Assembly (NCBI GenBank): GCA_024704765.1 | Contig: JAKMXF010000307.1 | Coordinates: 62,001 to 126,000 of the forward strand | Source of the DNA: Oopsacas minuta | Taxonomy: Eukaryota > Porifera > Hexactinellida > Lyssacinosida > Leucopsacidae | Length of the DNA stretch: 64,000 nt | Reading direction: 5' to 3' | Part shown: one piece after another, positions 48,816 through 59,763 of the stretch | Layout of the letters: each line of letters opens with the position of its first letter | Position numbering within the stretch: the first letter of the stretch is position 1 | The notes under the pieces: generated by a model | Told to the model about the DNA's origin: nothing | The model's database searches: none | Seen by the model: only the letters and a program-made list of their open reading frames with translations | Translations under genes and position numbers: made by a program

Positions 48816-49122
48816 CGTAATATACACACTCAGCCTTTCTCCATTCATGCCTTCGAGGGCGACAAACTCATTCCACTACTTATGAAGACAACAGGCCTCT
48901 TCAGGAAGATTTAAAGTGTGAAAATACTATCCCAATGGATCAAATATATTTTAATGACCAATAAGTTTTTGAGTTTTCAAATTCACTGAAATTGTATCGT
49001 GTACGTGTATACCCAAAAATTTCTTGTGTACGCGTACAAGAACGCATATAAACTGATTTCTCTATTATTCTGCTACATACATAGATATATATACATTTGA
49101 GTAATTAAAAAAAACTAATTTT

Positions 49123-49689
49123 GAAAGGTTGATGCCTCACCCCAAACAAAGTTTCCTTTATGTGGTGATGAATTACAGTGCAGATTTAGTGCAAATCGGA
49201 GATATTTTAGTGTTCTCGCAATACAATACATGATCTACACTGAACACCCATGTAAAAGTCTTATAATCCTGGTTTGGGCCATTTTCGTTACTTAATGACT
49301 ATCTAGAACATAGTGGGTGAGAAATCGAGTTATCTGGGGGTGGATTCATGTCTGACGTTTTTTAAGATATCGTCGATGCTTAGTTATACATGCTTCATAG
49401 AGGCTGCACTTTCAGAAAACACTTCCCTCTCCATATCTAAAGGCTATGCATTTTATCCAATCAAATCCACCCTAAGATTACCCGAATAGTTACTCAATAT
49501 GTTCTAGATTGTCATCTAGTAACCAAGATTGACCTAAATGGGGACTATAGTATTTTTTCTATGGGGTATTCAGTGTAGATCTTATAGTATGTTGCGGTAC
49601 TCCTAAATTAACTCTGATTTTATTCAAATTTGCACTGGAATTCATCAACATATGAAGGAAACTTTTTATGGGGTGAGGCATTAACTTTC
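49123..49689. repeat. Foldback, 567 bp
   Basis: GAAAGGTTGATGCCTCACCC at 49123 pairs with its inverse ending at 49689. Further pairs include AAGTTTCCTT, GATGAATT-CAGTGCA, GATCTACACTGAA, ATCTAGAACATA and GGGTGGATT. The centre is near 49405. No coding content. The sequence is not obviously related to the neighbouring foldbacks. Confidence 0.75.
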
Positions 49690-49999
49690 TAAATGTGTTT
49701 TTTAAATCATCCTGATTTATATACAGTAACCGAGCATAATTCTTTCAGGACAAATAAAATTACAGTTACATATCCTGGCTATACAGCGATTATTCGAAAT
49801 TCCATACTAGAATATACATTAAAGAATTATATAACTGTTTGGTTACAATATTCTGACTATAGCCATGAAAATTTCATAATTAGATATTTTATGTTCATAC
49901 TTTGCTCATTAAATAAATAATGAGCTAATTACATTTTCATTTCAAAATTGCACAAAGCACAAATGGGATGGAAACATAGCATATTTGAATTTTAGGGGA

Positions 50000-50331
50000 C
50001 TGTGTAACCCCAGCATGAAAATTTCGAAAGTTTACAGCAATATTTTGACGAATTAGCATTTTAATATTTGTGCCACAAATGGCACTTAAAAATGTATGTA
50101 CACCATTTCATATGTGCTAAAAATGCTACAATAATCGAGATATTTCCAACTATACAAATATTTGCAAGTCAGCTTATAGAATCTCAGATGATTCTATACT
50201 GTATTCCATTCTGGTGTCAATATTCAGTAATGTGCAACTTTTGCCCCATGTGTCATAAATATTAAATGCTAATATGTCAACGAAATATGCTCTACACAAT
50301 TCGAAATATATATAATGGGGTTAACACAGAT
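50000..50331. repeat. Foldback, about 330 bp
   Basis: CTGTGTAACCCCA at 50000 pairs with TGGGGTTAACACAG at 50316-50330. Inner pairs are ATTTCGAA, ATTAGCATTTTAATATTT and TG-CACA. The centre is near 50165. Confidence 0.65.
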
Positions 50332-50559
50332 CTGTAGAACTCAAATATGTATCAGAATTGTTCCATCTCATTTGATTTTTGTGCAATTATGAATTGAATA
50401 AGTAATTAGGTAATGGCTATCAAATATCTAATTATTAAAATTTTCAGGGATCTAGTCAGGATAATCTTAACACAGTCATATAGTTATTCCAGGTATATTA
50501 TCATATGGATATTCAAAATTTAGCCGTATTGTTAGGATATGTGATTGTACATTTGGTTG

Positions 50560-51250
50560 TGTTAAACTACTTATCTCGGTTAGTCTATATTTATAATTAT
50601 GCCCTTCTATTTTAAGATTCTGCGAGGGCATCACGGGCTGATATTGTCTGTCAAATCTGTCTCTAATGTAGACATGCCAAGAAATATACAAGACATTTAT
50701 ACTATCGTATAAGAAAAGGTGAGGTTTCTCTGGATGATATTTCTGAAATTATGTTTCAGAGAGTGGATTTACAGGTTAGATTCTCGTGATATATATTCCT
50801 TTTGAAAACTGGAATTCGCCTCAAGGTTGAGCGATGCAGGGCTGTTGTTTTTGATTTACACAAACATTTGACGCAGGTACATTGTCTTGTAACCTCTGAT
50901 CCTGCATATGTCAATGTTTTGCAAATTCTGAAATTGTACAGAGACAAGTGTTTTTAAAATACAGGAAGAAAGTTTCATCATATAGCGATTTGAATCGAAT
51001 AGTTAGATTAACAACCGATCTAGTCAATCATATTACTAAGTCTTCTACAAATTGTTATTCCGATAGAGTGCATACCGATATTGATGTGCTAAATATCGAT
51101 GCAGACTCCACTTCCTTTTATTTTGCTCCAGGTGTTGATGATGTTTCCCAAGATGCATCTTTCAGCAATTTCTTTGTCCAACAGGACATCAACAAAAACT
51201 ATTTATCAGAATTTTTAGATGTCATTACAGCTTGTCGTCAATACTAATCG
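50560..51250 (+). pseudogene. Unidentified coding remnant with paired zinc-finger-like motifs
   Basis: I do not recognise this protein. In one frame: VCQICL, a stop, then CRHAKKYTRHLYYRIRKGEV, SLDDISEIMFQR, a stop, then ERCRAVVFDLHKHLTQVHCL and SDPAYVNVLQILKLYRDKC (to about 50950). The second part has the C-x(n)-H-x(3)-H spacing of a C2H2-type finger. A 99-codon frame (50948-51247) follows, with acidic and polar composition and no known motif. It may be the N-terminus of a mobile-element protein, but no catalytic domain supports this. Confidence 0.4.
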
Positions 51251-51259
51251 ATATTCATG

Positions 51260-52540
51260 GTGGCTTTAGATCCTGGCTAACTTAATCCATTTCTGTTGGG
51301 GGAAGAATCCTTTTTCGAGATTTCAAAATTGAATGAACACTTTAAGTTTGAGCTGAAATCCCAAAGTCTCCCTCTACATTGTCTTCAAGACTATTATCCT
51401 TATCCCGCTTTGTGTAATTAAGTATTCAGGCCTCACATACCTCCTCTCTCTAGTGGTAATGATTTTGATGAAGTCGTATCTAACATCAAAGGCAAAATAC
51501 TCTCAATTGAACAATTCAAAAACGGCGACAACAATCCATTGTGGCCCAAATCCGTAAAAGTATACATGTACTGTAAAAGCTCCCAAAGAATGGGGCAGCT
51601 GCGGGAGGAATATAAATTTGATCATTTTCACATAGTTTGAGGATTCCACACAATATTTGCTAACAGAGAAATGATTACATATGAGGGATTTCTTAATCAC
51701 CGAATTAACTATTCCAAATGGCGTCCGACCTTGGTGTTGTAAGCGGCGGTATCTTTGAGGAAATACTTACAGCTGAAACTGAAATAACTAGGGAGGGATA
51801 CAATAAAGTTATGTTCTCGAAACGCAAGACTAGATATACATATGCACTACATTATTCATTTAACATGTGATTTACAGCGCTTAAAACTTTTGTTTGCAAA
51901 GTTCTCCAACTACTTCCTTAAAATATTCTTAATCCCCAAAAGATTATCACCCCAATTCAATGTCTTATACTAGGTTACAATCCCATCCTCTGGAGTGACG
52001 CGTATTTTGAGAGTTCATCTATCTTTAATTGTGATTTCATATCTGGATCGATTACCGACTTCAGAAAGGCTGCCACTACACTAACTGTAAAGTACGACCC
52101 TGATTATAAGATGTCAGGATGTCTTTATTCTTGGACATAGTAGAACAGAGAGATTAGAATATTATCAGAATAATCTTTCGCTTCTAGGAATTCCGACCTA
52201 TTCGACACAAAATTTGTCTAATCCTCTTGACTCTAATTTTAACTCAAGTACTTTCCAACCTTTTCCTCTCGAAATCAATCTTTCTCCACTATACATTCAA
52301 GCAAATCTCTCCTTTTATTGCCTGAAACTACGAAAACACATTACAATTGTCGAATACTTTTTCAACTTCCGATGCAGAATATTCAGATTACATTCTATCT
52401 ACTTCTGGATTAGTCAATCCACTTGTGAAGTACGAAAACAATTGATATTCCAATATCCCGATTTCCTAATTCTTCTAAACCACTATCAGGTTATTGTTGT
52501 ATATGCATTCCAAACTCAAGCAGCCTTAAAATGAGAATTT
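51260..52540 (+). pseudogene. Unidentified degenerate coding region
   Basis: Plus-strand pieces look protein-like across several frames: EESFFEISKLNEHFKFELK (near 51300), PHIPPLSSGNDFDEVVSNIK with SIEQFKNGDNNPLWPKSVKV (near 51430-51560), REEYKFDHFHIV (near 51605), and GYNPILWSDAYFESSSIFNC (near 51974). The 106-codon frame at 52214-52534 may be chance. No domain was recognised and the pieces may not come from a single gene. Confidence 0.3.
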
Positions 52541-54790
52541 GTATTGGAAGATTTTTACAATAAGCACACGTAGAAATCTCTTCAAAATCCTCTCTATTGA
52601 TTGTTCTATGGACTAAAACCTTGGGCCAGCTGGGACTTCTTGTTCCATGGCCATAATATATACGAGGGACACAAAATGAAATCTTTCTACATTTCATCAG
52701 ATCTTTTCTGATATTATTCATCAGTTTAGATCAGGGATTTCTATAAATAAGAAGTGTGGTTGGGATATTGCAAATGATTCAGTTGACTGTATACCTGTAC
52801 TTACAGGCCTTAGACAACATTTTTCGAATAAAATAATTTATAGACCATTTTAAGCATGATAGAACACTAAAAACACTCCATCTTCAGTTCAAACACGAAA
52901 AGAATTTGAGCGTTACCTCAAATCATCTTATGTAATGAAACGGTTGACAATGTTATTCAGACGATATAATCAAAAGAATAAATGAAGGTTCGTGCCGTGG
53001 TAGATCCAGACTATCAATTTTGAGCCATGAGATTTATTTATCGTTTCTATTCCCAAGCTTTGTTCTTTTTTCTTTAGTTTTTGAATCCTACTATTACAGA
53101 ATTTTCGTAAATACATAAACATTACAATTTTCCACAATTTTGTCACTTTATTGAATTATTTTCTCCATGGCAACCTTAGGATAGCAATCATTAGGATTCA
53201 TAATCTTGATAACGTATTCCAATATCTTTATTTTACTCTCTTGTTATCACTCATATCTGTACAATTTTATTTACAGTTGTCCTAGTTATATATGCCTCAA
53301 ATTGTGGGGTCCTTATGAAAAGCAAATCAAATATTTAGAAAGTAGCTCACTATTCAATTGTGGTGTTAAGCGGACTCTTCCATAAATCGACTAGAAATTG
53401 TGATTTAGTGAACTAATTGTTTCGTTTTCTAACCCAACGCGTTTTAGGAAGCGTAAATACCAGAATCTTGCTTTGAGTCCTAGAATTGAGAATTCTACAA
53501 GACATCACCAAATGTGTATCAATTTGATTAATCACTTTTATATTTACAAACGTAGCGAGAAGGTTGGATGATGAGCTCACTAATAATTTGCCTAAATACC
53601 TTTTGATGTGCTCAAGTATTTTCTTATGAGAATTGATGAGCATCATAATAACTCATCTATTTTGATGAGATATTCTAGTTGGAAAAAGTGCACTAATTTC
53701 AACCATGTAGGCTATCGTAATAAACCAAATTGAAAAAAACATTTCTCTTTACACCATTTTGCTTATCAAAATGAATATATTTTAACCAATGTTGTAACCC
53801 AATAGTTCTATATTGTGTCCAACCCCAAAAGTTAACGTTTATTTTATAACCGAATGTCTGAATTAAGTTTTCTGCAGATCTATATCGAATAATTTCAGTA
53901 TACGTTAAGGCAACTATTCATGAATAATGACACTCGGTTCCAGCTGTTTCAACTTTCATTCTCACCAGATACTGTATAAACAGTGAAACATAACTGCTAG
54001 CTCGAACAGTAATCCTATTAAGTATTCAGCAATTTTGATTATGGCCATCCAAAGTTTTGTATAAATTCCTGAAATATTCTCTTACATCATAGTTAGAACA
54101 TAGTGTCTAATTTTATTGTTTTTATATATCTCAAAAATCCTATAAAATTTGGTTGACAAAATATTGCTTTCCCCAAATTTCATACTGTTTTTCTTGAGAT
54201 CTAAACGATATCTCAAAAAATTTCTGAAATAGGTTTCAAAATGTCTTGACCTACCAGCTAATTGGGATAATCTTTACTAACCAGATTTTAGGCTCTGACA
54301 GAGGTTAATTAGACTGCAAAAAATTTAACAATAGTTCCTATTTCGTAAAATTATTGAAATACCAATTGATTAAACATGTAACTATATTTCTGAATTGAAA
54401 TTAAAGTAGTAAGTACCTATGTGGCCACTATATTGAGTCGTTTTATTGTTTGATGTGGATATACTCCAATATATCAAATTAATAAGAATACAAGAGGGTG
54501 CCTTCAGCGAACACGAAGTGTTCGCAAGCCACGTAGCCTAATTTAGCGACCCTGGCTTGTATGATAAATGTATGATAAATGTATGACACTCATATTTGAC
54601 GGTGAAAGCCATTTGGGACTTTGAATTGATAAATGTATGAACGGTTTGAAAGAATGTTGCTATATTTTCTAAAGTCCTTGGGCTGAAATCGAATTACGAA
54701 TACACATAACTATGACCAAACAAAATAAAAATAATGATGTCATACATCGTTATGATTAATTGACTATTATCACCACAATCATTTATATTA
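52541..54790. other. Non-coding AT-rich region
   Basis: No gene recognised. A small hairpin GCGAACAC-GAA-GTGTTCGC lies at 54507-54525 and a short ATGATAAATGT tandem at about 54559-54585. Confidence 0.45.
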
Positions 54791-54799
54791 ATGTAACAG

Positions 54800-55040
54800 T
54801 ATACAGTGGAACCTCTAAAGTTGATTGGATAAACGGGTGTGTCTGGAACAACACAGTCCAAATGAACTTATTTAAAGTGGGTTTTGTCAGGAGTGGAGTT
54901 TGGGGTGGCCTGCTAACTATTAAAGCGCAGTTAATCTATATACATTTTCTGCCTGACCAAAAGTATTGGGACATTGTATAAGCCAATAATACGTTGAAAG
55001 TTTCTATGCAATTGCAGAGAGTAGAACTCTGGTATACAAG
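54800..55040. mobile_element. MITE fragments: pogo-like tip and a relative of the 4733 MITE
   Basis: TACAGTGGAACCTCTAAAG near 54801 is a solo pogo-type tip. CTGCCTGACCAAAAGTATTG near 54950 and the following GTTGAAAGTTTCTATG... match the left half of the MITE at 4733-4979 with substitutions. The right half is absent. Confidence 0.6.
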
Positions 55041-55044
55041 GAGA

Positions 55045-55577
55045 TTTTGGCATGGCTCGGACAGGTTCGAGTGTTGGACGAAAATTCACACCTATGATAA
55101 TATTATGACGTCATTGTCAACTTCTCGAAGTTCTAAAATCACAATATTAACCACTGCTCAGCAAGTATCATGATAAAAGTTGGGAATTTGAATCACAAGT
55201 ACCTCTCAATGTGCCAGTCTCCTAATTTCACGATTATGACTGAAAGCTAACTCAACATGGGTTTGTTACGTCAACATGACAGTAGAAAATTTCAATATTT
55301 CCAAATTTCGAAAAATTCTAAAATTTCTTAGTACCCGAGGAACGAAGTGCCGAGATTACTAACCAAAAGTGACATAGCATCTCCATTGCCCACGAAATGC
55401 CACTGAATGTAATTTGGATGGACTATGGATAATAATATCCTAAAATTTCTGCTATATTTATCCCTGAGGCATGAAGTCTCTACTTTATTCCGTCACGTAG
55501 CGACCAAATGCACAATAAAATTTATCTGTTCGATATTTAATTTACTCTTATGTACTAAGCCGTTGCGCAGAGGCTAG
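55045..55577. repeat. Second copy of the 28498 foldback family, truncated on the left
   Basis: Shares ACGAAGTGCCGAGATTACTAA, GTGACATAGCATCTCCA, GGATAATA and the end GCGCAGAGGCTAG with 29170-29421. Its first part (GGCTCGGACA...TTGGACGAAAATT) is inverted relative to 28970-29020. About one arm plus the centre is retained. Confidence 0.75.
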
Positions 55578-55620
55578 TTTTGAATGAAAATGTATACAAA
55601 CATTTTAGAAATTCTCTAAG

Positions 55621-55755
55621 CTGTAGAACCTGCTGAGTTGGGGCCTTTCAAGTTAGAGTGCATCACAAAATGGTATGGAGTAAGACTGAAAGACTCTTTC
55701 GAAAACGAAAGCCAAATTAATCTCCCAAAGTGGTTCAGAATTACAACGGATTCTC
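55621..55755 (+). pseudogene. Short unidentified coding scrap
   Basis: One frame reads VEPAELGPFKLECITKWYG then VRLKDSFENESQINLPKWF before a stop. The composition looks like real protein, but I do not recognise it and nothing nearby extends it. Confidence 0.25.
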
Positions 55756-55759
55756 TTTC

Positions 55760-57185
55760 CCAAATATAGGGACATAATCTATCACTGTATGTTACGTGAA
55801 ATAAGTGCCCCATTTGATAGATAAAGGGACAATATCTCACTGTACACTACTCAATATTTGCGAAATGGTTGGTACTACGTGGACCGGTCGATTTGACTGC
55901 ATTCACAACTAATATGTATTAGTGTGATAAATCCGGAAATTTTATTACTGGAAGAATCTTTTGAGAAAACATTATTTTGTATTTACATGAAATCTGTCGG
56001 ACACTTTTCCCCTACTTACCATATGCCCCATACTCCAAATTTATAATTTGTTTACTATTTTTGTTGCTTATTATTATCACCATAATTCGGCTCTAATATA
56101 AATAGGGATATAGAATAACATATATCATATGTAGTTGTGTTGCTGTGGCTTAGTGGAATTATTATCACACAAATATAACGAGATGTCATTACGAGTACTT
56201 AGTATAATTGACCTAACATCTGGATATTACTTGTACTAAATCAATGCTAACATAGTCTAATGTAGCAATGTGTTTGTATTTTATACTTGAACAAGGTACA
56301 CTGAGTGTTGTGACTTGTAGTATTCCGAATCCTCAAATCATCATGCTCTTCATTTTCATTAATTCTGCAGTTTATTTAAATATCAGATAACTGAATCTAG
56401 TATTTAGAAATTTTCAATCATTTTATGGACGACAGTTCAGATTCGGGTATCAATCGGTCTGACTTATCGATGCAGATCAAACTGCTACAGATGATAAATT
56501 AGTCTGACAGCTAATTATTCTTATCCTTACCTTCTCAGGGATCTCTCAAGAATATTTTCACAATCTGACTTGCGAACTGATGGAAAGCCAAGATAATCTC
56601 AGATCACATGTATGCTCTCCACGTTGCCTAGTGGAAAATTCGGCAATCGATTGAGAGTATATAACCCGAATACAAGACGATCGTGAGCTTATCCGATTCT
56701 TCGTAAGGAAGATACCTTCACGAATCTCATCTAGATAACTTAGTATGCCATTAGATAATAGATTTAGTAATTTATCCGATTTTTTGAAAATACTTTTTCC
56801 TTAATATCTAGGTTGATCCGATCTTTGTCATACTAGATTCTCTACTGAAAATGAGAAATTAAATGTACCGGGAAAATTCTCCCTCTAAAATATAAATCCT
56901 AGTAGATAGTAACTTTATGGCTGTTCACTTAGCTTATCAGTGGTTAGGATAACTTTGTTAAATACAAACTGGAAATCTCGTCAAAATCTTAGGAGGTTGA
57001 TGTTTTCCCCACTTTGGCGAATTCGATAAATTTGAACAATTGTAAATCAAATTGACTAAAACTTAGTGTTTTCATTATTACTAGCGCTCCGCCACAGCTT
57101 AGTGCTCCAGGAACCTTAAATAATAGTTATATAGCGAAATTTTATAAGGTTGCTGGAGTACAGTAACTCTATCATTTTTGCATTT
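55760..57185. other. Non-coding AT-rich region with a foldback tip
   Basis: 57084-57130 (GCGCTCCGCCACAGCTTAGTGC) matches the end of the 28498 foldback family. Otherwise nothing was recognised. Confidence 0.45.
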
Positions 57186-57189
57186 TTAG

Positions 57190-58585
57190 GTAAGAGACGT
57201 TGACCAGGTACTCATGAAAGGGAAAAAAATTGTTTTATCTGAAGGATTGTTACATACAGCTGTAAAATGGTATCATGATCAATTGAATCATACTAAGTCC
57301 AATACGCTCTCAAAAACATTATTATCCCATTGTTATTTTTGGGGTATAGAGAAAACTACCATAAATGACCTATTTTTATAATGAAGTGCATGTTTGGTCT
57401 CTGAATTTTCTACTTCCTAAACCAACTCATTTTAACCAGATTAAATCATTTGAAGTTTTTGACAGAATTCAAATTGATCTAACTCAAAAGCATTTAGTGA
57501 TCATGAAGATATTCTTTCCAGAAGAGGTTACAAATTGGCCTTAACTGTAATTGATTGTTGTTCAGTAAATGCGCATATGTCTACCCACTCAAATCTAAAG
57601 ATACACATCGAATTGTTGAGCTCCTTTTGCAACTGTTCTTAAGTGAAGTGATTCTCATAATTCTACAGAGTAACAAAGGTGGTGAATACATTCTAACTTG
57701 ATCCGAAATTTAGTACCAAAACTTCGTTTAAAATTGCTTACTGGTTCGCCTTACTCTAAGGCAACTCATGGTCAAACGGAGCTTTTAATAAAACATTTAA
57801 AAATTATTATGGAAGGAAATTCAGATAGAATTATCTAAGAAGAATTTCCAAATGATTGAAGATTGGGCAAACGTGTTAATTCCAAGAATATTAATTGCTA
57901 TATACATAAAGCACACATATGATTTCCTCGGACTCCATGGGACTTGTATAAAACAGAACAGAACTTCACCTAATCCTAAAGCTAGCTTAAGCTTAGGACC
58001 GATCACTTCTCAAGAAATAGAAATGTACCATGTTCCCTAACTCATAATTGAGATCATTGGATACACACATTTATCTTTAGGATTTAATGAATAGCCTTAG
58101 AAAACCACGTACACTGATAGAGTCAGAAAATTTGGAGAAATGTTTTCAAGATACTGCTTACTTTTGTGCTAAGGATGATTCTACATCGATCGAAGTAGAA
58201 AGTAATATTGAACATTTTTGCGAATCTTTGGGAAAAGCTAAGAAATATTCATTTCCTAAAGTTCTTAACAATATAACAAATGCACAGACTGAAATGAAGA
58301 GATGTTATGATTCTAAGTTAAACAAAAGATCTCTCGTGCAACTTAATATTGGGGATCTAGTCTTAATCAGGAATAGTAGAAAAGAAGATGCAACCTTGTA
58401 CAGGTATAGAAAATCCTTGTATAGGCCCTGCTGAAGTTGTTAAGGTAAAACTTCATACTGTACTTGTCCGTAATAATAACAAAATTCAACGAATAAAAGG
58501 CAAGTTCGTTAGAAAAGTTGTAGCATCGAGTGTTCAAAAGTTAAAAAGTCCCCTCATAAAAGTCTCTCGGAGAACTCCGCTTTAG
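57190..58585 (+). pseudogene. Retroelement- or Ginger-type integrase, decayed
   Basis: Begins VRDVDQVLMKGKKIVLSEGL. A zinc-binding start has H-x-QLNHTKSNTL and YFWGIEKT (near 57270-57360). A core start reads EVFDRIQIDLTQKH (first Asp, near 57455). GSPYSKATHGQTELLIKHLK (near 57745-57800) carries the catalytic Glu. The C-terminus is EMKRCYDSKLNKRSLVQLNIGDLVLIRNSRKE (58090-58434), then YIGPAEVVKVKLHTVLVR-type sequence to 58585. The YDSK...GDLVL block occurs in gypsy and KRBA2-like integrases. Many stops and frame changes. It differs from the integrase at 1-1371, so it is a second lineage. Confidence 0.7.
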
Positions 58586-59620
58586 ATGTGGGAGTTCAGG
58601 ACAGCTTAAATCAACTTTGTGTTTTATGGAATGGAATGTACGATGGCAAGAAATTGGTCAATACTTGTAGTGTAGACAACTATACAAGACTTATTACGTC
58701 AAATGGCGTCGGTTCTGCGAAGACTAGAATACTTCCACATTGAAATTGAAGGAAACTAGCTCTGCTTATTCTGCTAATTCAGTAAAAAATGTTTGACGAA
58801 CTACGTTTCTGGATTTCAAAAGAAATAAAACTCGCTTCTAATTCCGAGATCTTAATTTCCATAGTTGAGAATTTGATTTTGTGACATTGATGCTCCATCT
58901 TAATCTTTCGAGTAATAGATACATCTCTTTATTTCAATGCTGGGACTGCTACGGATCCTTCACACCCGAACAGATTCGAATTCTCTTACAAAATTTGATT
59001 CAAATTGCCAAACGCTATTGACTATAAATCAAAAGTGCGATAATATTATGCAACTAGGAGGACGAGACAATAGGAAACTAAATGGAAGTTTTCAGAAATT
59101 AACCCCATTGCTCGTTTTAGAAACGGGATATCTAGAAACTTCTTCAACTCTAGAAAGCACGATCGAAACAATCTTATCAATCATACAAAAGGATGAACTA
59201 ATTACATACAGATTGCTTGGATACATTCTACTGCAGGAGTTCATTTCAGTCTTAAAACTTACATGAAGGGAACGTTTATCGTTATGATGGAATGGAGGAT
59301 CTATAGATAACTGGCAGCAATACTCGTCAAAAAATCTATTGGAGAATTGTAAAGTATTGTACAAGCAACACGTTACAATTCTCCAATCAATGCTAATGTC
59401 AATTTTATTATTTACCTATTAGATAACAAACACTAAAGTTGTATTAGAGTACGTATATTGTAACATCATCAGTGTGTTACATCATTTATCGGTTTCACAA
59501 AATTTTGCATCAATGCTATCTTAGTTAGCTAGATTTTATACTAGTAGGATCTAGTAAGGAGAACAGGGATATTGTAGGTTGATTCCAAATATTCTGAAGT
59601 TTCTCCATTATAAATTCAAT
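58586..59620. other. Probable downstream debris of the integrase element
   Basis: Short plus-strand pieces may continue the element (SGQLKSTLCFMEWNVRW near 58590), but no domain was recognised. An inverted pair of about 11 bp surrounds 59340-59385 (TTGGAGAATTGTA and TACAATTCTCCAA). Confidence 0.35.
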
Positions 59621-59763
59621 AGTCTCCGCTTAATAGAGCCACTGGTTAATCTTCCACTTGGCCAGGAACAGAACCATGTAAACAGTGTTTAATACCTCTG
59701 GTTAATCGAGTCAATACCTTTATTCCGCTTAAGCCGGCCAAAATGTCCCTTAATTACCTAAGT
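59621..59763. mobile_element. pogo-type MITE fragment
   Basis: AGTCTCCGCTTAATAGAGCC, GGTTAATCGAGTC and ATTCCGCTTAAG resemble the repeated end motifs of 18737-18922. The right side is replaced by the hAT inserted at 59764. Confidence 0.5.

Noticed and set aside
52214-52534. A 106-codon frame as a real gene
   Set aside because: The composition is AT-driven with no motif; at most it is part of the unidentified debris around it.
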